Source: Phoebastria nigripes
Taxonomy: Eukaryota > Chordata > Aves > Procellariiformes > Diomedeidae
Direction of reading: 5' to 3'
Assembly: GCA_035582835.1 (NCBI GenBank)
Contig: JAYKAV010000467.1
Location: 1,199,852 to 1,263,851 of the forward strand
Length of the DNA stretch: 64,000 nt
Shown: positions 47,839 to 61,049 of the stretch, one piece after another
How the letters are laid out: each line of letters opens with the position of its first letter
How positions within the stretch are numbered: the first letter of the stretch is position 1
Notes under the pieces: model-generated
Told to the model about the DNA's origin: nothing
What the model saw: the letters and a program-made list of their open reading frames with translations, nothing else
The model's database searches: none
Position numbers and translations under genes: made by a program

Positions 47839-48942
47839 ACTAGCTAGTAAGACCATTCAGCTCAAGCTAGACGTTTATATTCTATTAAGTGATAAAGAGG
47901 AAAAATATTTTATTGCGTATAATTGCAAAAACATAGCTTGACAAAGGTAAGTAAAACAAATAGTGCACACAACACAATGAAATCAGAATTTCAGGATGGT
48001 TGTCCTGTAAGTATTAGTAAGCCATCATTTAATAATAAAAAAAATAAAAACAAATAAAAAAAAAAGGAAAACCTAGGAATTATTAACTACATCCTAACAG
48101 TTGATCAAAAAGGCTTACAGAACATACTGTGTCAGTAGAAGTATATGGAGAGTTCTGCTAAAGACATATTTGATAATTAAAAAGGCACTGTCATATCTAA
48201 ATACTCCAAACAGAGAAGACAGAAAAATAAAAAATGAAAGAAGGAGAAGGAATGAAAGTCTAAAGCCAATCCCATTGTGGAGTAGAAATCCAAACATCCA
48301 CGCAAATACATGCCTCCATGAATAACCCCAAGAGTATAAATTTATTTCTACAAACATATCCTCTCCACAAATGCTTGCCTTCATTGCAATCAAGGTACAG
48401 TTTAATTCTGGCACTCCTATCTACACATAAAACATCCAACCTGAATTGAATAATGATTTAAACTCAGTTCAGTTGAACTGCCAGGGTATGAACAGAAATT
48501 CAAGTGATAATAACATTCAAGATTGTAATCTTACAGAGGAGACAGATAGGACTGCTACATCTCTGTGTTCATGCTTCACCATGTGTTTATTATTGCTTGA
48601 GTTAATTCAATTATAACTCAAGCTGAAAACTCAGTAAAAACCAGTTCCATAACCAGGACATCATATTGACATTTTACGTAACATTGCACAAGTGCACTTT
48701 CTTCCAAGAAAAACGTATGTCATCAGAGTTGAGCAGGAAATTGCTTCTCTACCCTGCCAAACTGTTCAACTTCAGAAATGTTCCTGTTCCATGTCATATG
48801 GAAACAAAATTCTTTCAATATTTTCATAAAAAGCAGAGTTTGAGATACATGTTTTCTCTCACCTTTCTCCTCATGGTCAAGTAGTCCAGGACTCAGCACA
48901 ACCTCCTGGAAAGCAAATGAACCAAGCTCTCTTAGGTTCACA
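47839..48942. other. Unique non-coding stretch
   Basis: A-rich run near 48030-48065; otherwise nothing recognised. Confidence 0.5.
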
Positions 48943-50612
48943 TCAGAGAATCACCTAATCACTGAGCTTGGAAGGGATCTCTGGAGATCATCTAGTTCAG
49001 ACCCTGTGTTCGAGCAAGCTCAGATAGTAGGTTGCCCAGGAGAGTGTCCAGTCAGGTTCTGAACATATCAACAGAAGGAGACTGCACAGCCTCTCTGGGC
49101 AACTTGGTTCCGTGTCTGACCAACCTCTCAGTAAAAAAAAAAAAAAAAGTGTTTTGTTGTGTTCAGATGAAATTTCATGTGTTTTAATATGTGCCCATTG
49201 CTTCTTGTCATGTCACTGGGCACTATTGAGAAGAATCTGGTTCCATCATTAGTACCGCCCCCAAGAGGCATTTCTACACATTGATAACATAACCCCTGAG
49301 CCTTCTCTTCGCCAGGCTAAACAGCCCCAGCTTTCAGCCTCCCCCTGTATGTCAGATGCTCCTTTTCCTTAATCATCTTCATGACTCTTCACTACACTTA
49401 TTCAAGAATGGCCGTGTTTTTCTTGTAGCAGGGAGCCCAAAACATGACACAGCACTCCAGATGTGCGTTCACTAGGGCAGAGTAGAAGGAAAGGATCACT
49501 TCCCTTGACACACTGACAGCGCACTTCTTGATGCTGCCCAGCGTGCTCTTGGCCTGATCCTCCTCCATTGAGGGTAAGTCCTCTTTGTTCCAGATTTCCC
49601 CTCTGGTCTGAGGGTCCTGGGTTTCCTGAAGGCCAGAATTACCAGTAAAGAGCAAGGCAAAGAAACATCAAGTAGTTTGGAGATTTCCCTGTCCTTTGTC
49701 ATCAGGTCTCCTGACCCATTCAGCAGCAGACCCCCATTTTCCCTAGTCTTCCTTTCGCTGCTGATGTACCTGTAGAAGCTTTTCCTGTGGCCCTACACAT
49801 TCCTCACCGGATTCAAGTGCAGGTGGGCTTTGCGTTCCTAACCCCATCCCTGCATGCTCAGGCAGTATCTCTATATTTTACCTGGGTCACTTGCCCCTGC
49901 CTTCACCTCTTGTATGCTTCCTTTTAATATTTGAGCTTTATCAGGAGTTCTTCCTTCATCCATGCAGGCCTCCTGCAACATCTGCTTGACTTCCCCTTTG
50001 TTGGCACGCACTGTTCTTGAGCTTGGAGAAGGTGATCCTTGGAAATCAACTAGCTCTCCTGGACCCCTCTTCTCGCCAGGGCTGTATCCCATTCCTAGCA
50101 GATCCCTTAACAGGCCAAAGCCTGCTCTCTGGAAGTCCAGGGCCATGATCCTGCTATTTGTCTCTTCCCTCCTCTCATGATCCTGAACTCCACCCATCTC
50201 ACAGTCTTTGCAGCCAAGGCTGGCACCAACATTCAATTCCTCTACAGGTCTTCCTTGTTTGTTAAGTATCAGGTCCAGCTGAGAGCCCCTCCCTGTTGGT
50301 GCCTTGGTCACCTGTGTCAGGAAGTTGTCACCAAAGCACTCCAGAAGCCTCCTAGGTTGCATGTGCCTTGCTGTGGTGTCCTTCCAGCAGATATCAGGGT
50401 GGTTAAAGTTCCCCATGAGGATCAGGACCTGTGAATGTGAAGCTTTTTCCGGTTTATCTGCTCGTCTACTGCCTCCTCCTGATCGGGTCATCTGTAGCAG
50501 TCCCCTACTACAACATTGCTGATGTTGGTCTGCCCCCTAACCCCAACCCATAAGCTCTCAGCTGGCTCATCACCTCTCCCTGTGCAGAGCTCTATGCTAT
50601 TCTAGTTGCTTT
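48943..50612 (-). mobile_element. Old CR1 LINE with its RT domain deleted
   Basis: Reading leftwards on the minus strand: endonuclease (GNFNHPDICW block at about 50385-50415, LEC..DNFLTQV, LDLIL), the post-endonuclease linker (TNSRIMALDFQRAGFGLLRDLL; GRTPDKAQILK), the pre-RT linker (FYRYISSERKTRENGGLLLN; GEIWNKEDLPSMEEDQ), then directly the ORF2 C-terminus (REVILSFYSALVNAHLE) and the 3' UTR. The whole RT core is missing. The tail is degenerate ('cagagaatcacc'). The conserved GDFN motif reads GNFN. A 16-base A run interrupts the C-terminal part (49133-49148). Confidence 0.88.
49398..50491 (-). pseudogene. CR1 ORF2 relic, endonuclease joined to C-terminus
   Basis: Two open pieces, 49871-50491 (endonuclease and linker) and 49398-49655 (pre-RT linker fused to C-terminal region), represent ORF2. 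The fusion SMEEDQAKSTLGSIKK joins pre-RT residues to the segment that normally follows RT by hundreds of residues. Without motifs A, B and C no polymerase could be made. Frames between the pieces are broken. Confidence 0.85.
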
Positions 50613-52536
50613 TCAGCCACCTTTGAGAGGGAAAATAAGGTAAAAAGAATTTCCATATCACTGTTATAAAGACCTAGTCAACGAAAGATTTTTAATGGAA
50701 GTTAAATGATTAGTTCTAAAAAATTTAAATTATTAGTTCTAAGGAATATCAAATTATAAGGAACCATGGTTTAAACCCCTGAATTTTGCATTGAAGCAGC
50801 TTGTGCACCAACACAAATCCCTTTCTGCTGACGTGTCAGTGTTGTGAGTAGCAACCTCAGCAAACAGGATGTAAAGGGAAGTAATACTTATGACTGCTGG
50901 CAGCTATTTCTTCTTTGGATACCTGCCCACGTGTTTTTTAAACTTGTAAAGGATATGTAGCCAGCCCTGTCTTGCAATTGTCACCGCACTGCCTGCCTTA
51001 GCCAGAGCCTCGAGGTTTTTAGAGCAACTACACAAACCCAGTATATTCTGCAATTGAAGGATGGCTGAACAAATGTAAACCTTGTTTTATAGCAAGTATT
51101 CATAGCATTTCTCTAGGAAGAAGTTCATTTAAGTATTTCAGATTTTGGGATGCCCTTTTTTCCCCTTTCTGTTTCAGATAGATGTAAACTTTGCTATCTG
51201 AAAAGAGGAGCTTCTTGGGGAATCCCATTGACCCTAACCAATGATGCTAAAGCTTTTGTGGTGTTTCATCTGGGGATGGTTTTTAATGGATACATTTTCA
51301 TTAATTAATAGGGGAAATGACGATGGGGCTTATGAAATATACCAGTGGAATGAACCTGTATGTTGTGCCTTGTGTTTGCCTTCAAAACCTATTATTAAGT
51401 ATTTTTTGGTATTATTCAATATGTCATGTTCTCAGATAGTGAGATACCAAATTTTGTCTCTTTTTGCCAAAACATGAAAAGATCTTTCAACAGCAATTAG
51501 TTGTTAATGTATAATAAAAATATATTGAGTATCTTTAAAACCAGCACAAAACCATTGACAAGGTATAATTTTCACACGTAGCTCATATTGCAAAAAAGGA
51601 ATGTTGCCATGAGTGATATTTTTAGTGCATCAAGTGTATATTAAATGCATGGCATCACTTACTTATTAAAATATTTTTATCACTTACTGATTAAAGTATT
51701 TTTGCCTCCCTAGATTGTTTGGGTTGCATCATAGAACTTACTTGTTTGGGGAGGTTATAGTATCTGTTATGTTTCGCTTTTTTGTCAGATAAATGCACAA
51801 AAAAAAAAAGTGTACCTTGCGAGTATCAATGTGTTGATAGTTACTAGATCAATGATTAGCAGAATGTTGACTCTTTTCTCTATATCTGTAATTGTAGGGT
51901 AAATCCTGTACTCGATGCATCTGCTCAAATGATACACTAATTGGTGTGACAGAATTATGTTTATTTGCCATAGCATTAAAAAAAGCAAGTAATGATCAGA
52001 TTCATTTGATAAACATGAAATAACCTATTTCCACCCAACCTCTTTCTAGAAATCAGGTGGTAAAATACTTTGGTGTTTAATTTTGCAAGGTAAGAATCAA
52101 AATGTAACCTTTTTGAGATTCTCTGGGATAAACGGCCTGGGATCTTTAACGGCCTTTGCTGTATGTCTGTCTGTAGAAAGTTAGTTTATTGCTTTTGCTG
52201 GCAGTTTGTATACAATGTTGCTGCTATGTTGAAATACAGATAGATGTAGAGAGTAATGAATTCAAATAAATTTAAACTACATTAATGTATCTTATCTTCT
52301 GTAATTCTATCTGAAATAGCCTTCAGATCTTTCATAAATTTACTAATGGATTTTTAGTCATGAGTAAATACTTGATAGGAACTTGTTAATTGTGAAGTAC
52401 TGTTCATTTGTCTCAATCTAATGTTCTATGAAGGCAGGAGACTTGGTTGGTTTTCACTTTTCACTCAGTTTTGCTACTGCTGTTGTCAGAAATTGATCCA
52501 TTAGGCAAGGTTCATTTCACTTTGCAAGTGTTTCTT

Positions 52537-52559
52537 ATTGAAAATAAATTATTTTCAAT
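52537..52559. repeat. Perfect short inverted repeat
   Basis: Arms 'attgaaaat' and 'attttcaat' flank a 5-base centre 'aaatt'. AT-only stems of this size arise by chance in AT-rich DNA. Confidence 0.9.
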
Positions 52560-52734
52560 ATATGAAAACATTATTTTGGTTATTATTATATGAACTTAGC
52601 TTTCACATTTCTAAATATTTCCTTTACAACATAGGCAAGAAGAAGAATATGCATATTGAAATTGTTCATAAATATGTGCTTCTGCTCCACTAAATCTCTC
52701 TACAAATTTCAGAAGTCTTTGCCACACATATGCT

Positions 52735-52830
52735 CTTTTAAGGGTATAGTTGCAATTTTTGTCCCTCTGTTCCTCATTTCTAACATGGGGATAATCAAAG
52801 ATCCATACAACACAATGGAATTTTGAACAT
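52735..52830 (+). mobile_element. Possible MIR/L2-like relic
   Basis: 'tccctctgttcctcatttctaacatggggataatc' follows the tctgtgcctcagttt-ccatctgtaaaatggggataat word of MIR/L2 tails. Only the central word is recognisable, so confidence is limited. Confidence 0.42.
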
Positions 52831-54705
52831 AATTATATTCAAGTATGAAATTGTGACACAACAGTAACAGGAAAGTATACAAGTAGTTTACTTAGGTTGT
52901 ACAGGTAGAAAAAGGGAAAGAGAATGCAGAAATTAAAGGTGACTTAAAATGGGACATACATTGGTTGGAGCATGAATGAAAAGCTAATATATAATAAGTG
53001 TTACAAATCAAATTGTCTCATTTACTATAATAAGTATATGAAGCATATGAAGTACTCACATGCTGTTCATGTATGTTGATCTATGATCTTTCAGTAATAC
53101 AATTTTGTGAAAATGGAACATTTTATAAAATCATATGTTTATGCATTGTCAGCTGAATAGGCTAGTTATGACTGACCACCAGAGAGATGGAGTACAGCTC
53201 ATCATATAAAGGCAGATTTTTCTGCTAGGAATTTCCTGTGCAGAAGCTGATTCAATAACAGTAATCATTAAGAGCTAAATTCTGCATTCAATTACCTCTA
53301 TGCCTAGATGCTATTCCCACTAGAATTATTACATACCTGCATATATATGTATAAATACAATATAAACTTGATTGCATTACTTAATTTGGATGTTGCTAAA
53401 GAAAATTTACTAGCTATGATTCCAAGAGAGTGCATTTCAAATCCTTGGAATGAAGCCAAGATAATAGCACAGAAGACCTTCAGCAGGAAGTGTGGATGTA
53501 AGGGGAGGAGTGTGAACTTCAGTTAGCTCCTTTTTTCCAAGTCTGCAAACTGGTGGTCCAGTTTTCCCTCTGCATCTTCAGAAATAGGAAGAGTAACTTC
53601 CACAGCTTCTTACCTTACTGTATGATGTTGCATCAGTGCATATTAATTGAGGGCCAAGGAGCTCATACCATACCACTTCTCTGAGAAATAAAAAAGTAAT
53701 TCTAAAAATCAGATAAACACCCCTCTTCCCCCCAGTTTCTGTAGTAAGTGAAATTAAAGCAAATTCATATAACCAAACTATACTACACAGATTGGAGTCT
53801 ACATCATATCAGTTGCTAACACTCACTTATTTGAAGAGAGTAACAGAAGCTAAACTCAATTGCTGTCATAGCCATGGTAATGTGGCCAAATATACACTGT
53901 GGACGCTCCTGCTGGAATAGAACGTGTTCTCTGAAGAAGCAGAAAGTATGGCTTCTTTGGAGCTGTTTTAACAGGGGAAGAAAAAAAAAAGGGAGCCCCC
54001 AAGTCTGCAGAATCAATGTGAATACTGGGGAATGTGAAATCTTTCTGCTTCTCCCATCAAATAGGAATTGTGAATGGGTGTTCTCTGATGCACCACTTTG
54101 AAAGAGAGGTCCTCCTCCATGGATGTGCTTGGGAAAGGGGAGTATAAATTTGTTCATTTTATCAGGTGTGTTGTGCAGCTTTAGCTGGTACTGATTCTCT
54201 TTGAATTAATAAAATAAACTAAGATTTTGCCTAGCTCACTTGACTTCAGGGGAATTACTCTAGGGATTAATTTGGCCCTCTGATTTCATTACTTTATCCT
54301 TCTCTGAAATTTGTGCTCCATCTGAATTAATGCTTTATTGGGCCTACATAAAATTTCAGTGCTACCTTGGACGTGATTTATACATTCCAGTAATTTTCTT
54401 TCCAATATCCACTTGGCTTTGTTCCACTGAGTGTCCAGCTGCCTTGGTCTGCACTCAGTTCTTTCAGGATTTGGTGCCATGTAGCATAACTCCATTTTAT
54501 AACTGCTTTCGATACCTTTCTTCACAGTACTGTATTTAGTATTCTGGGCTACCCTTGATTATATCCACAATCCTAAGTATACTGCTCTAAAAGCTAGTCT
54601 AGAACAGAGGCTAAGATTCTGCAAATGTTGCTTCTGAAGTTTTCGAGATAGACAAGTATATTTTCTGCTTGTACAGCTATGCACTTTTCCTATTGTAAGG
54701 GTACT

Positions 54706-54734
54706 GACTTTTAAAAAAAAGTTTTTTTAAAGTC
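54706..54734. repeat. A/T-rich hairpin-forming inverted repeat
   Basis: 'gacttttaaaaaaaa' faces 'tttttttaaagtc' with one bulged base. It would form a compact AT stem. No transcript context is visible. Confidence 0.8.
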
Positions 54735-57700
54735 AATTGCTTATTTTAAAACTATTGTCTTTGTAGCTTCCATAATTGAAGAGAATGAAATTTCAATGTC
54801 TTCTCCTCTGATGCTCAGGAAGCATAGGAAGATAAGTGTTGTAAAATACACTTTTGTAACATCAAGTCATAACAGGAGGAGCAATTAAAATAAAGGAATC
54901 TTCAAAAAGTGTGAATTCAGACTTGAGTGTGCAGGACCTATGTGTGTATGCTCAGATGTATTATTTTGTGGGTGGTACTGTTTTGTGGGAGAGGCAGAGT
55001 ACATGATCTTTGTGCAGAGAGGAAAAACATTTGTTCCCAACAGTGGAGTCTAAGGGCACCATGATAAGCATTGCATTCACATTGTTTTATCTCCCTTGTG
55101 CTCTGGGTTGCCTGCATAAAGGACAATGGGCTTTGCTGCAGGTATTTTCCATTCTTGAAGTTGTGCAATTGCAAAGATACGAGGGCTCAGGAAAGCACAC
55201 ACTTAGAAAATCGGCTGGCAGAAATGCCTACTATCTTGGCAAAGCTGCAAAAAAATGAAGGCATTTACTGTGAAAACATACAACAGTTCTTTTCAGTTCA
55301 TGCTGTATAGAAGCCAAGGACCTGCACCCTGCTTTTTCTTCTACTAGCATTTGGCAAAGAAAATCTGTACTCAGTGGAAATGCAAATAGGTAATCTTTCT
55401 ACTTTAGTCTCTGTTCAGTGCTCTGTGGCAACTGTCTGCTGTTTCTTTTTGATGCAAAACACAGAGCATGCTAGAAATTTGAGCAGCAGCTTTGATTAAA
55501 CTTGTGAGTGCGGGCGGGGGTGGGTGCCCTTTGCACTCATTTGCGGGTATTCAAGTCTGACTTCCCCTGGCCTTCAGGCAGATAAATGGGCCTTCTGCTT
55601 TTGAACTGGAAGGTGAAAGTCTTGTTAGAATGAATAAAGCAGAACAATTCTTGACCAAAGTACTTCATTCATGCCTTACAGGTAAATTGCTGTTTAATAG
55701 GTTACTTGACACGCTAGTTCTACAAGTTTTCTTTTTCTAGGAAGAGAGACACTGAGCATGTACTTTACTACTGGTTACTGAAAGCATTAAACAGGTCTCT
55801 ATTTACTATTTCATAAAAATAGTTTTGAGATTTTTTCTTTACTGCTGCATTTGCTAGATTATTAAATTGTTCAAACAGATNTAAATCCTGCTGTGTGATA
55901 TGTCATTTTAATTTATGCCATTGCTTGCGTTTGTTAGAAAAATAATTGTCGCCTTTACCTTTCTAATTTTGCATGAAGTGGCTATTTGTAATGTTTTAGT
56001 TAGCATAGTCATATTTTTAATTGAAAATCTGATCACATTTTTAATTCTTTAATGAATTAATCAATTAATTAAAATTGTAAGTGTAGTGCTTTTTTGCTGT
56101 GTTTAACAGCAATTGTGCTGAACCTACTGAACAAAAATTGAATCAATCTGTCACTGCACCTGCTCAAACAGATTTTATTAAGAAGCTGAATTTCAGTACC
56201 ATTTTATGAATGACCTTGAAAATAATATTTTGAAGAAACATGAATTACAAAAGTTGCACCAAATATTCCACACGAGTTCTATTTTCAGCTTTAATGGATG
56301 CCTTGCAAGAAGAAAAATAAACATTTGGAGTAGGAAAGTGTAAATAGGAGTTTTAGTTTTTGCATGTAACTAGCATGTACATACTTGCTGCAAATGTTAA
56401 GACTTCAGGATAAAAAGCCAAAACTATTAAAGTGATAATTAGTACAAACTCAGGAAGCAGGAAAAGGGAGATGAAAGAGGGAAAACTTTAAGAGATGCAT
56501 ACAAAGAGCTTTAAGGATTGGTTGACAAGAATTACTGAGTGTCAGTGGTTATTTAATGTATTTTGACTGCTCCAGTCTTAAGACATGCAGTCTTTGTGCT
56601 GGGCTATATATTGAAAAATGCTGAAATCATATCTTAGCCTATTGCATCCATGTCAAGCCTGTCTGAAATCTTGTTTTCAAGCATTCTTCACACTCATATC
56701 TTAACAATGTCCTATAGCTGTACAAATCTAAGGCTGGCCAATAGACTTAGCTACAGTGACTATGTCCTGTTTTAACTTGAGTAGATACGAAGTAGAAAGG
56801 CAGAGGTTAAAAAAGCCCAACACTTAAATGCTAGATGGAAAAGAGAACAACCAGCCACTTCTCTTACCATGTCAGCAAGACTTAACTGGGGTTAGGTGTG
56901 GATTGAACTGCTCCCTCAAGGAATATGAGGCCAAGTGGAAGACTATGGTTTTAATCAGCTACTAATGATTCATTTGTGGTTGCTATATTAAGTTATTACC
57001 CAGTAGGATATATCAGCCATTTAATAATCTTGTCATGAAACTCAGTAACAATGTAATACAGAGCAGAGACTTCAGACAAGGTGTAGCTCCTGCAGAGAAG
57101 AGGGGCCCAAGTGACTCTCATTGATTAATGTACTGTGGTGTCCCATGGGGAAGATTACAGAGATAACTTTCCATATTGATGGTGGTGGCTAATGCTAGAC
57201 AACTCAACCAGGTCCAAATTTTGAAACTTGTATCTGTGTAACATTTTGCCCAATTATTGTATGATTTCTGATGCTTCTGTCTGACAAAGGTGTAGAAAAA
57301 ATCTCTCTAAAGCAAGAGGTCAACTCAGGTCAATGATAGGGCAGACATAGGATTTGAATAAGCAGCATGTGAAAAAAAAATTTCCAAACACTAAAATGCC
57401 ATTTGCATAAAGAACCAGACATAGACAACCTTTATTCATCTAAAAGGAGCTTATTTTTCATAGTGTGTCTCAGATTTTAAGTTCTGAGCAATATTTTACT
57501 GGTCAAAATCCAGTCCTGTATTGTCATCCAGAAACTCTTTCTATAGGATACAATATATGTTATCACTGGTAAGAAAAGCATGGCTGTGGTGGGCTTTCAG
57601 GCACTACAAAACTCTCTCTTGTAGAACTTTTCTAGATCCCCATGATGCCAGTTTGCTGTAAATGATGATATCAAATTGTGTGCTGACACTATCTTTCTAG

Positions 57701-58448
57701 CAGCATTTAAAGTACAAGGAGAATTCCAGAAAACGTACTTGAATGCAGACTTTTTGTCAGTATGTTCAAAGGAGGATATGCGATGGCCTCATTCATACCA
57801 GAAATCATTAATAAACTGGTTTGTGGTCAGTCTGATCTGCATAGCCTCATGTGCAGCAGATGCCAATGTTGTAGGAATTAAAAGTGGAATACCTAGTTAG
57901 ATTGTATTTGGATGGGGAGGGAGCTCTTAACCTGTGAGAAAAAATTAACTTGGGTTTAGAACTGGACTCAAGACATCTGTATGTAAACTTACTGTGAGAG
58001 AAGGCAGGCCTGGCATTGGATAACTATTTCTTGGTTTTGGTTTTGATGTTTTGAGGTTTGGTTTTTTGTTTGTTTGGTTGGTTGGTTTCATTTGGTGTTT
58101 TTTAACTGTGGCTTTCTAACATCTGGAGTGGACGGCTGTATGTGCTGCTTTTATGGAAAAGGTGGTAGCCAGGCCAAAAAACTGCTTTTGCATCCTACGA
58201 GGCACGTGGCTGTGGTTTCTATGTTCCTCAGGGAGTGACAAGGCAACACAGTCCCTCCGTTCTACCAGATGATGTCAGCCTCAAGAAACCACTTTTCACA
58301 TTCCTTTCCAAGCAACTGTAGCCTTCACCAAACCTGTAGATCCTCTTCTTCTTATTCTCCTTTGTGGCTCTTTTTGTGGACAGTGCAATGATTGAAAAAT
58401 ATCGCTGGAAATAGCTACCCTAGACTAGAAACTACTTTTAAAAAGAAA

Positions 58449-58613
58449 AGAGGGAAGGAAGGAAGGAAGGAAGGGAGGGAGGGAGGGAGGGAGGGAGGGA
58501 AGAAGGAAGGAGGGAGGGAGCAAAGGAGGAGGGAAGGAAAGAGGGAGGGAGGGAAGGAAGGAAGGAAGGAAGGAAGGAAGGAAGGAAGGAAGGAAGGAAG
58601 GAAGGAAGGAAGG
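58449..58613. repeat. GGAA/GGGA purine microsatellite
   Basis: About 165 bp of tetranucleotide units in three blocks: GGAA then GGGA (58449-58500), a mixed AAGG/GGAG/GCAAAGGAGG block (58501-58548), then about 15 uniform GGAA units to 58613. Pure purine on this strand. The apparent Gly-Arg-Lys-Glu open frame over it is a product of the repeat. Confidence 0.97.
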
Positions 58614-59734
58614 ACATTATACCTTGATTTTGGATTAGACTCACATGCATCTTGGGAAGAGGGTAGAAGTGCGTATGTAAGACACCAATGTTATGAACTT
58701 AGTAGAGTCCAGCTCTAAGGCAGGTGATATACAAAAACTGCATTATTTAAAGTGAGGCTCCATTATTTATAAAAGGATATGATGCATAGATTCTGTAGCT
58801 TTATTGGAAAACAACATAGAAAAACAGAGGCAGGATGGAATGTTTGCGTTTTATTTGGAGTACTCATTACCATACATTGGCATATGCTGCAGTTAAAGAC
58901 CAAATGACAGTTCCCTCTCCCCTGCAAGCACACACTTAAAATAAGTATTTTATTTAATGACGAAACAGTGTCTTTCAAAACGATAATGTAGTTTCTCACT
59001 GTGAAGTAGCTTGTGGATTGTTTCTGGTTTTATATGCTATACCAAAGGAGTTGCAGCACTTAAAAATTAAGGGTCTAGTTTTGCCAAGAATACCAATAAA
59101 ATAGGAGTAACTAAAAATTAGTGTCATTACTGTTTTGTATTTGTACAAACAGGTTTTTCTTTTGCTCAAAAGATAAGCATAGCTTTTTCACATGTCCATT
59201 CTAGATTCTTTGGTTTTTTTCATCAATTTTTTCATCATTTCTATCTTTGCTGTGAACTTGTAATAACTCCCAGAAAGTAGAGATAGAGACCACTTTCTTT
59301 TATCAGCAGTTGCTGCTTGTTTAACAAGTCTTTTTGGGGAAATAAGTGTAAAGAAAAGCTATGCCAGTAGAAAGCACTGATTTTTTTCCTCCAGGTTTTG
59401 TGTTCATCCAAATCGAAAAGAGCTTAGTGTTACATGCTGAAATTACAGAACCCTACTCCCAGCTTTGGACTGGTGTCCCCTCAACCTTAGGCGTTTCATA
59501 TAATCTTTTTTTCTTTGAAGTAGGTAATTAGTTAAAAACTACATGTCTTGTTGATTAGTACATGGTTTTGTTATTCACCACTTCCAAAGAAAACTCCAAA
59601 GGATTCCAAGGCAAAAACTGGAATAAACTTTCAAATTTTTCTCTGGAGACATAAGATTCCCTTTGGACTAAGTCCTTGTGGTACATGGAATGTCTTCAAT
59701 AAAAAAGGCAGAATCCTGGATCTGCTCCCTGAAT
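58614..59734. other. Unique non-coding stretch
   Basis: Nothing recognised between the purine tract and the next CR1. Confidence 0.5.
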
Positions 59735-60195
59735 TAGAATATAATAGGATGGAATAGTTCAGCTGGAAGGGACCTACAACAATCATCTAGTCCAACTGCC
59801 TGACCAATTCAGGGCTGACCAAAAGTTAAAGCATGTTACTAAGGGCATTGTCCAAATGCCTCTTAAACACTGACAGGCTCCAGGCATCAGCCNCCTCTCT
59901 AGGAAGCCTGTTCCAGTGTTTGACCACCCTCTTGGTAAAGAAATGTTTCCTAATGTCATGTCTGAACCTCCCCTGGCGCAGCTTTGAACCGTTCCCACGC
60001 ATCCTATCACTGGATCCCAGGGAGAAGAGATCAGCACCTCCCTCTCCACTTGCTCTCCTCAGGAAGCTGTAGAGAGCAATGAGGTCGCCCCTCAGCCTCC
60101 TCCTCTCCAAACTAGACAAACCCAGAGCCCTTAGCTGCTCCTCATAGGACATGCCTTCCAGCCCTTTCACCTGGTTCAATTCACTAGGATTGAAG
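59735..60195 (-). mobile_element. CR1 LINE fragment, 3' end
   Basis: Plus strand begins with a degenerate tail ('agaatataataggatggaatag'), then the reversed 3' UTR. The minus strand has an open C-terminal ORF2 frame (60179-59826, 117 codons) with [51 protein letters not shown] and FKRHLDNAL. Truncated at the 5' side near 60195. One N at 59893 falls in a codon. Confidence 0.94.
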
Positions 60196-61049
60196 AGATT
60201 CTTGCAACACTGATTTCTCTTTAACAGTACAAATGCTGATACATCATCTTAGATGTTTTCTCTGGCCCTAAGAACTTTTTAATACATTTTTTCTTGGATC
60301 ACAGTCATTGAACATCAGCATATGAGTACAAGGTGTTAATGATACAGGTTGGGATAACCCAGTGCTGGTTTGAGCATCTTGGTGGATGACTGGGTGACTG
60401 GGAGTATATGAGAATCTCATTATCCCATGTATGAACAGAGGAAAAAGACGTTGCTGTGTAAAATGTGTCTGTCTATTGTGACCTACGCCTACACTGCAAC
60501 ACATAAATCCAATATTTCTTATGATACATGGAAAGTGGTACAGGCACTATATAGGCAGAAATTGAGGGGAATTCTGTTTCCTTCTCTGTGCTGTAAAGAT
60601 CTTTGCACAAGGGAACTGAAAACTAAGAAGGGAAAACATGCATAGGACAGAAATGAAGCTCCGTAGCGTATCAATACACATTAATTTGACCAAAATGGTA
60701 TGTTGTCTGTAATGCAGACATTGTCTTATGGAGCTAAGGAATATATTCTGTATGCAGCATGACGTTTTTGCACCAAGCAAAGCTCTTTTATTTGCAGAGG
60801 TTAGCTTCTATCACTGTAAATTGTAAATTATCACTGTAAAGTTTGTTCTTTTTCAGTCACAAATGTAGCAAGTAATACATTTACTGATTATTCATTTAGA
60901 AATAGCTTAACACTGAGAATGTATGGGAATGTCATTATTCTGTGCATGAGTGGAGGAAAAACAGATTACATAGAGACTTGAGAAGCAAATATTTTTAGTC
61001 AAATATTGTGTACCCATCCCAAATCTTAAACTTCAAGGTCTTGAGAGTG

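Larger units (their letters stand above)
50613..58448. other. Long unique AT-rich non-coding stretch
   Basis: No gene found. Small items: a possible MIR/L2-like relic at 52735-52830, a short perfect inverted repeat at 52537-52559, an A/T hairpin at 54706-54734, a faint ancient-repeat wording at 54236-54290 ('ttgacttcaggggaattact...tttggccct'), a TAAT-rich cluster at 56041-56078, and a T/G-rich tract at 58030-58105. An N lies at 55881. A short GC-richer patch at 55505-55590 stands out but has no recognisable content. Confidence 0.5.

Noticed and set aside
53816..54157. 113-codon minus-strand open frame
   Set aside because: No recognisable domain, low-complexity A/T run inside, and a plus-strand frame of similar quality overlaps it.
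58392..58718. 108-codon open frame rich in Gly, Arg, Lys and Glu
   Set aside because: It is the translation of the GGAA/GGGA microsatellite; any frame through such a repeat stays open.
60400..60970. Two similar words (near 60415 and 60913: 'gaat-tcattat-c--tg-atga---gaggaaaaa')
   Set aside because: Similarity covers only about 45 bp with many mismatches and does not extend; it may be an old repeat but cannot be supported.
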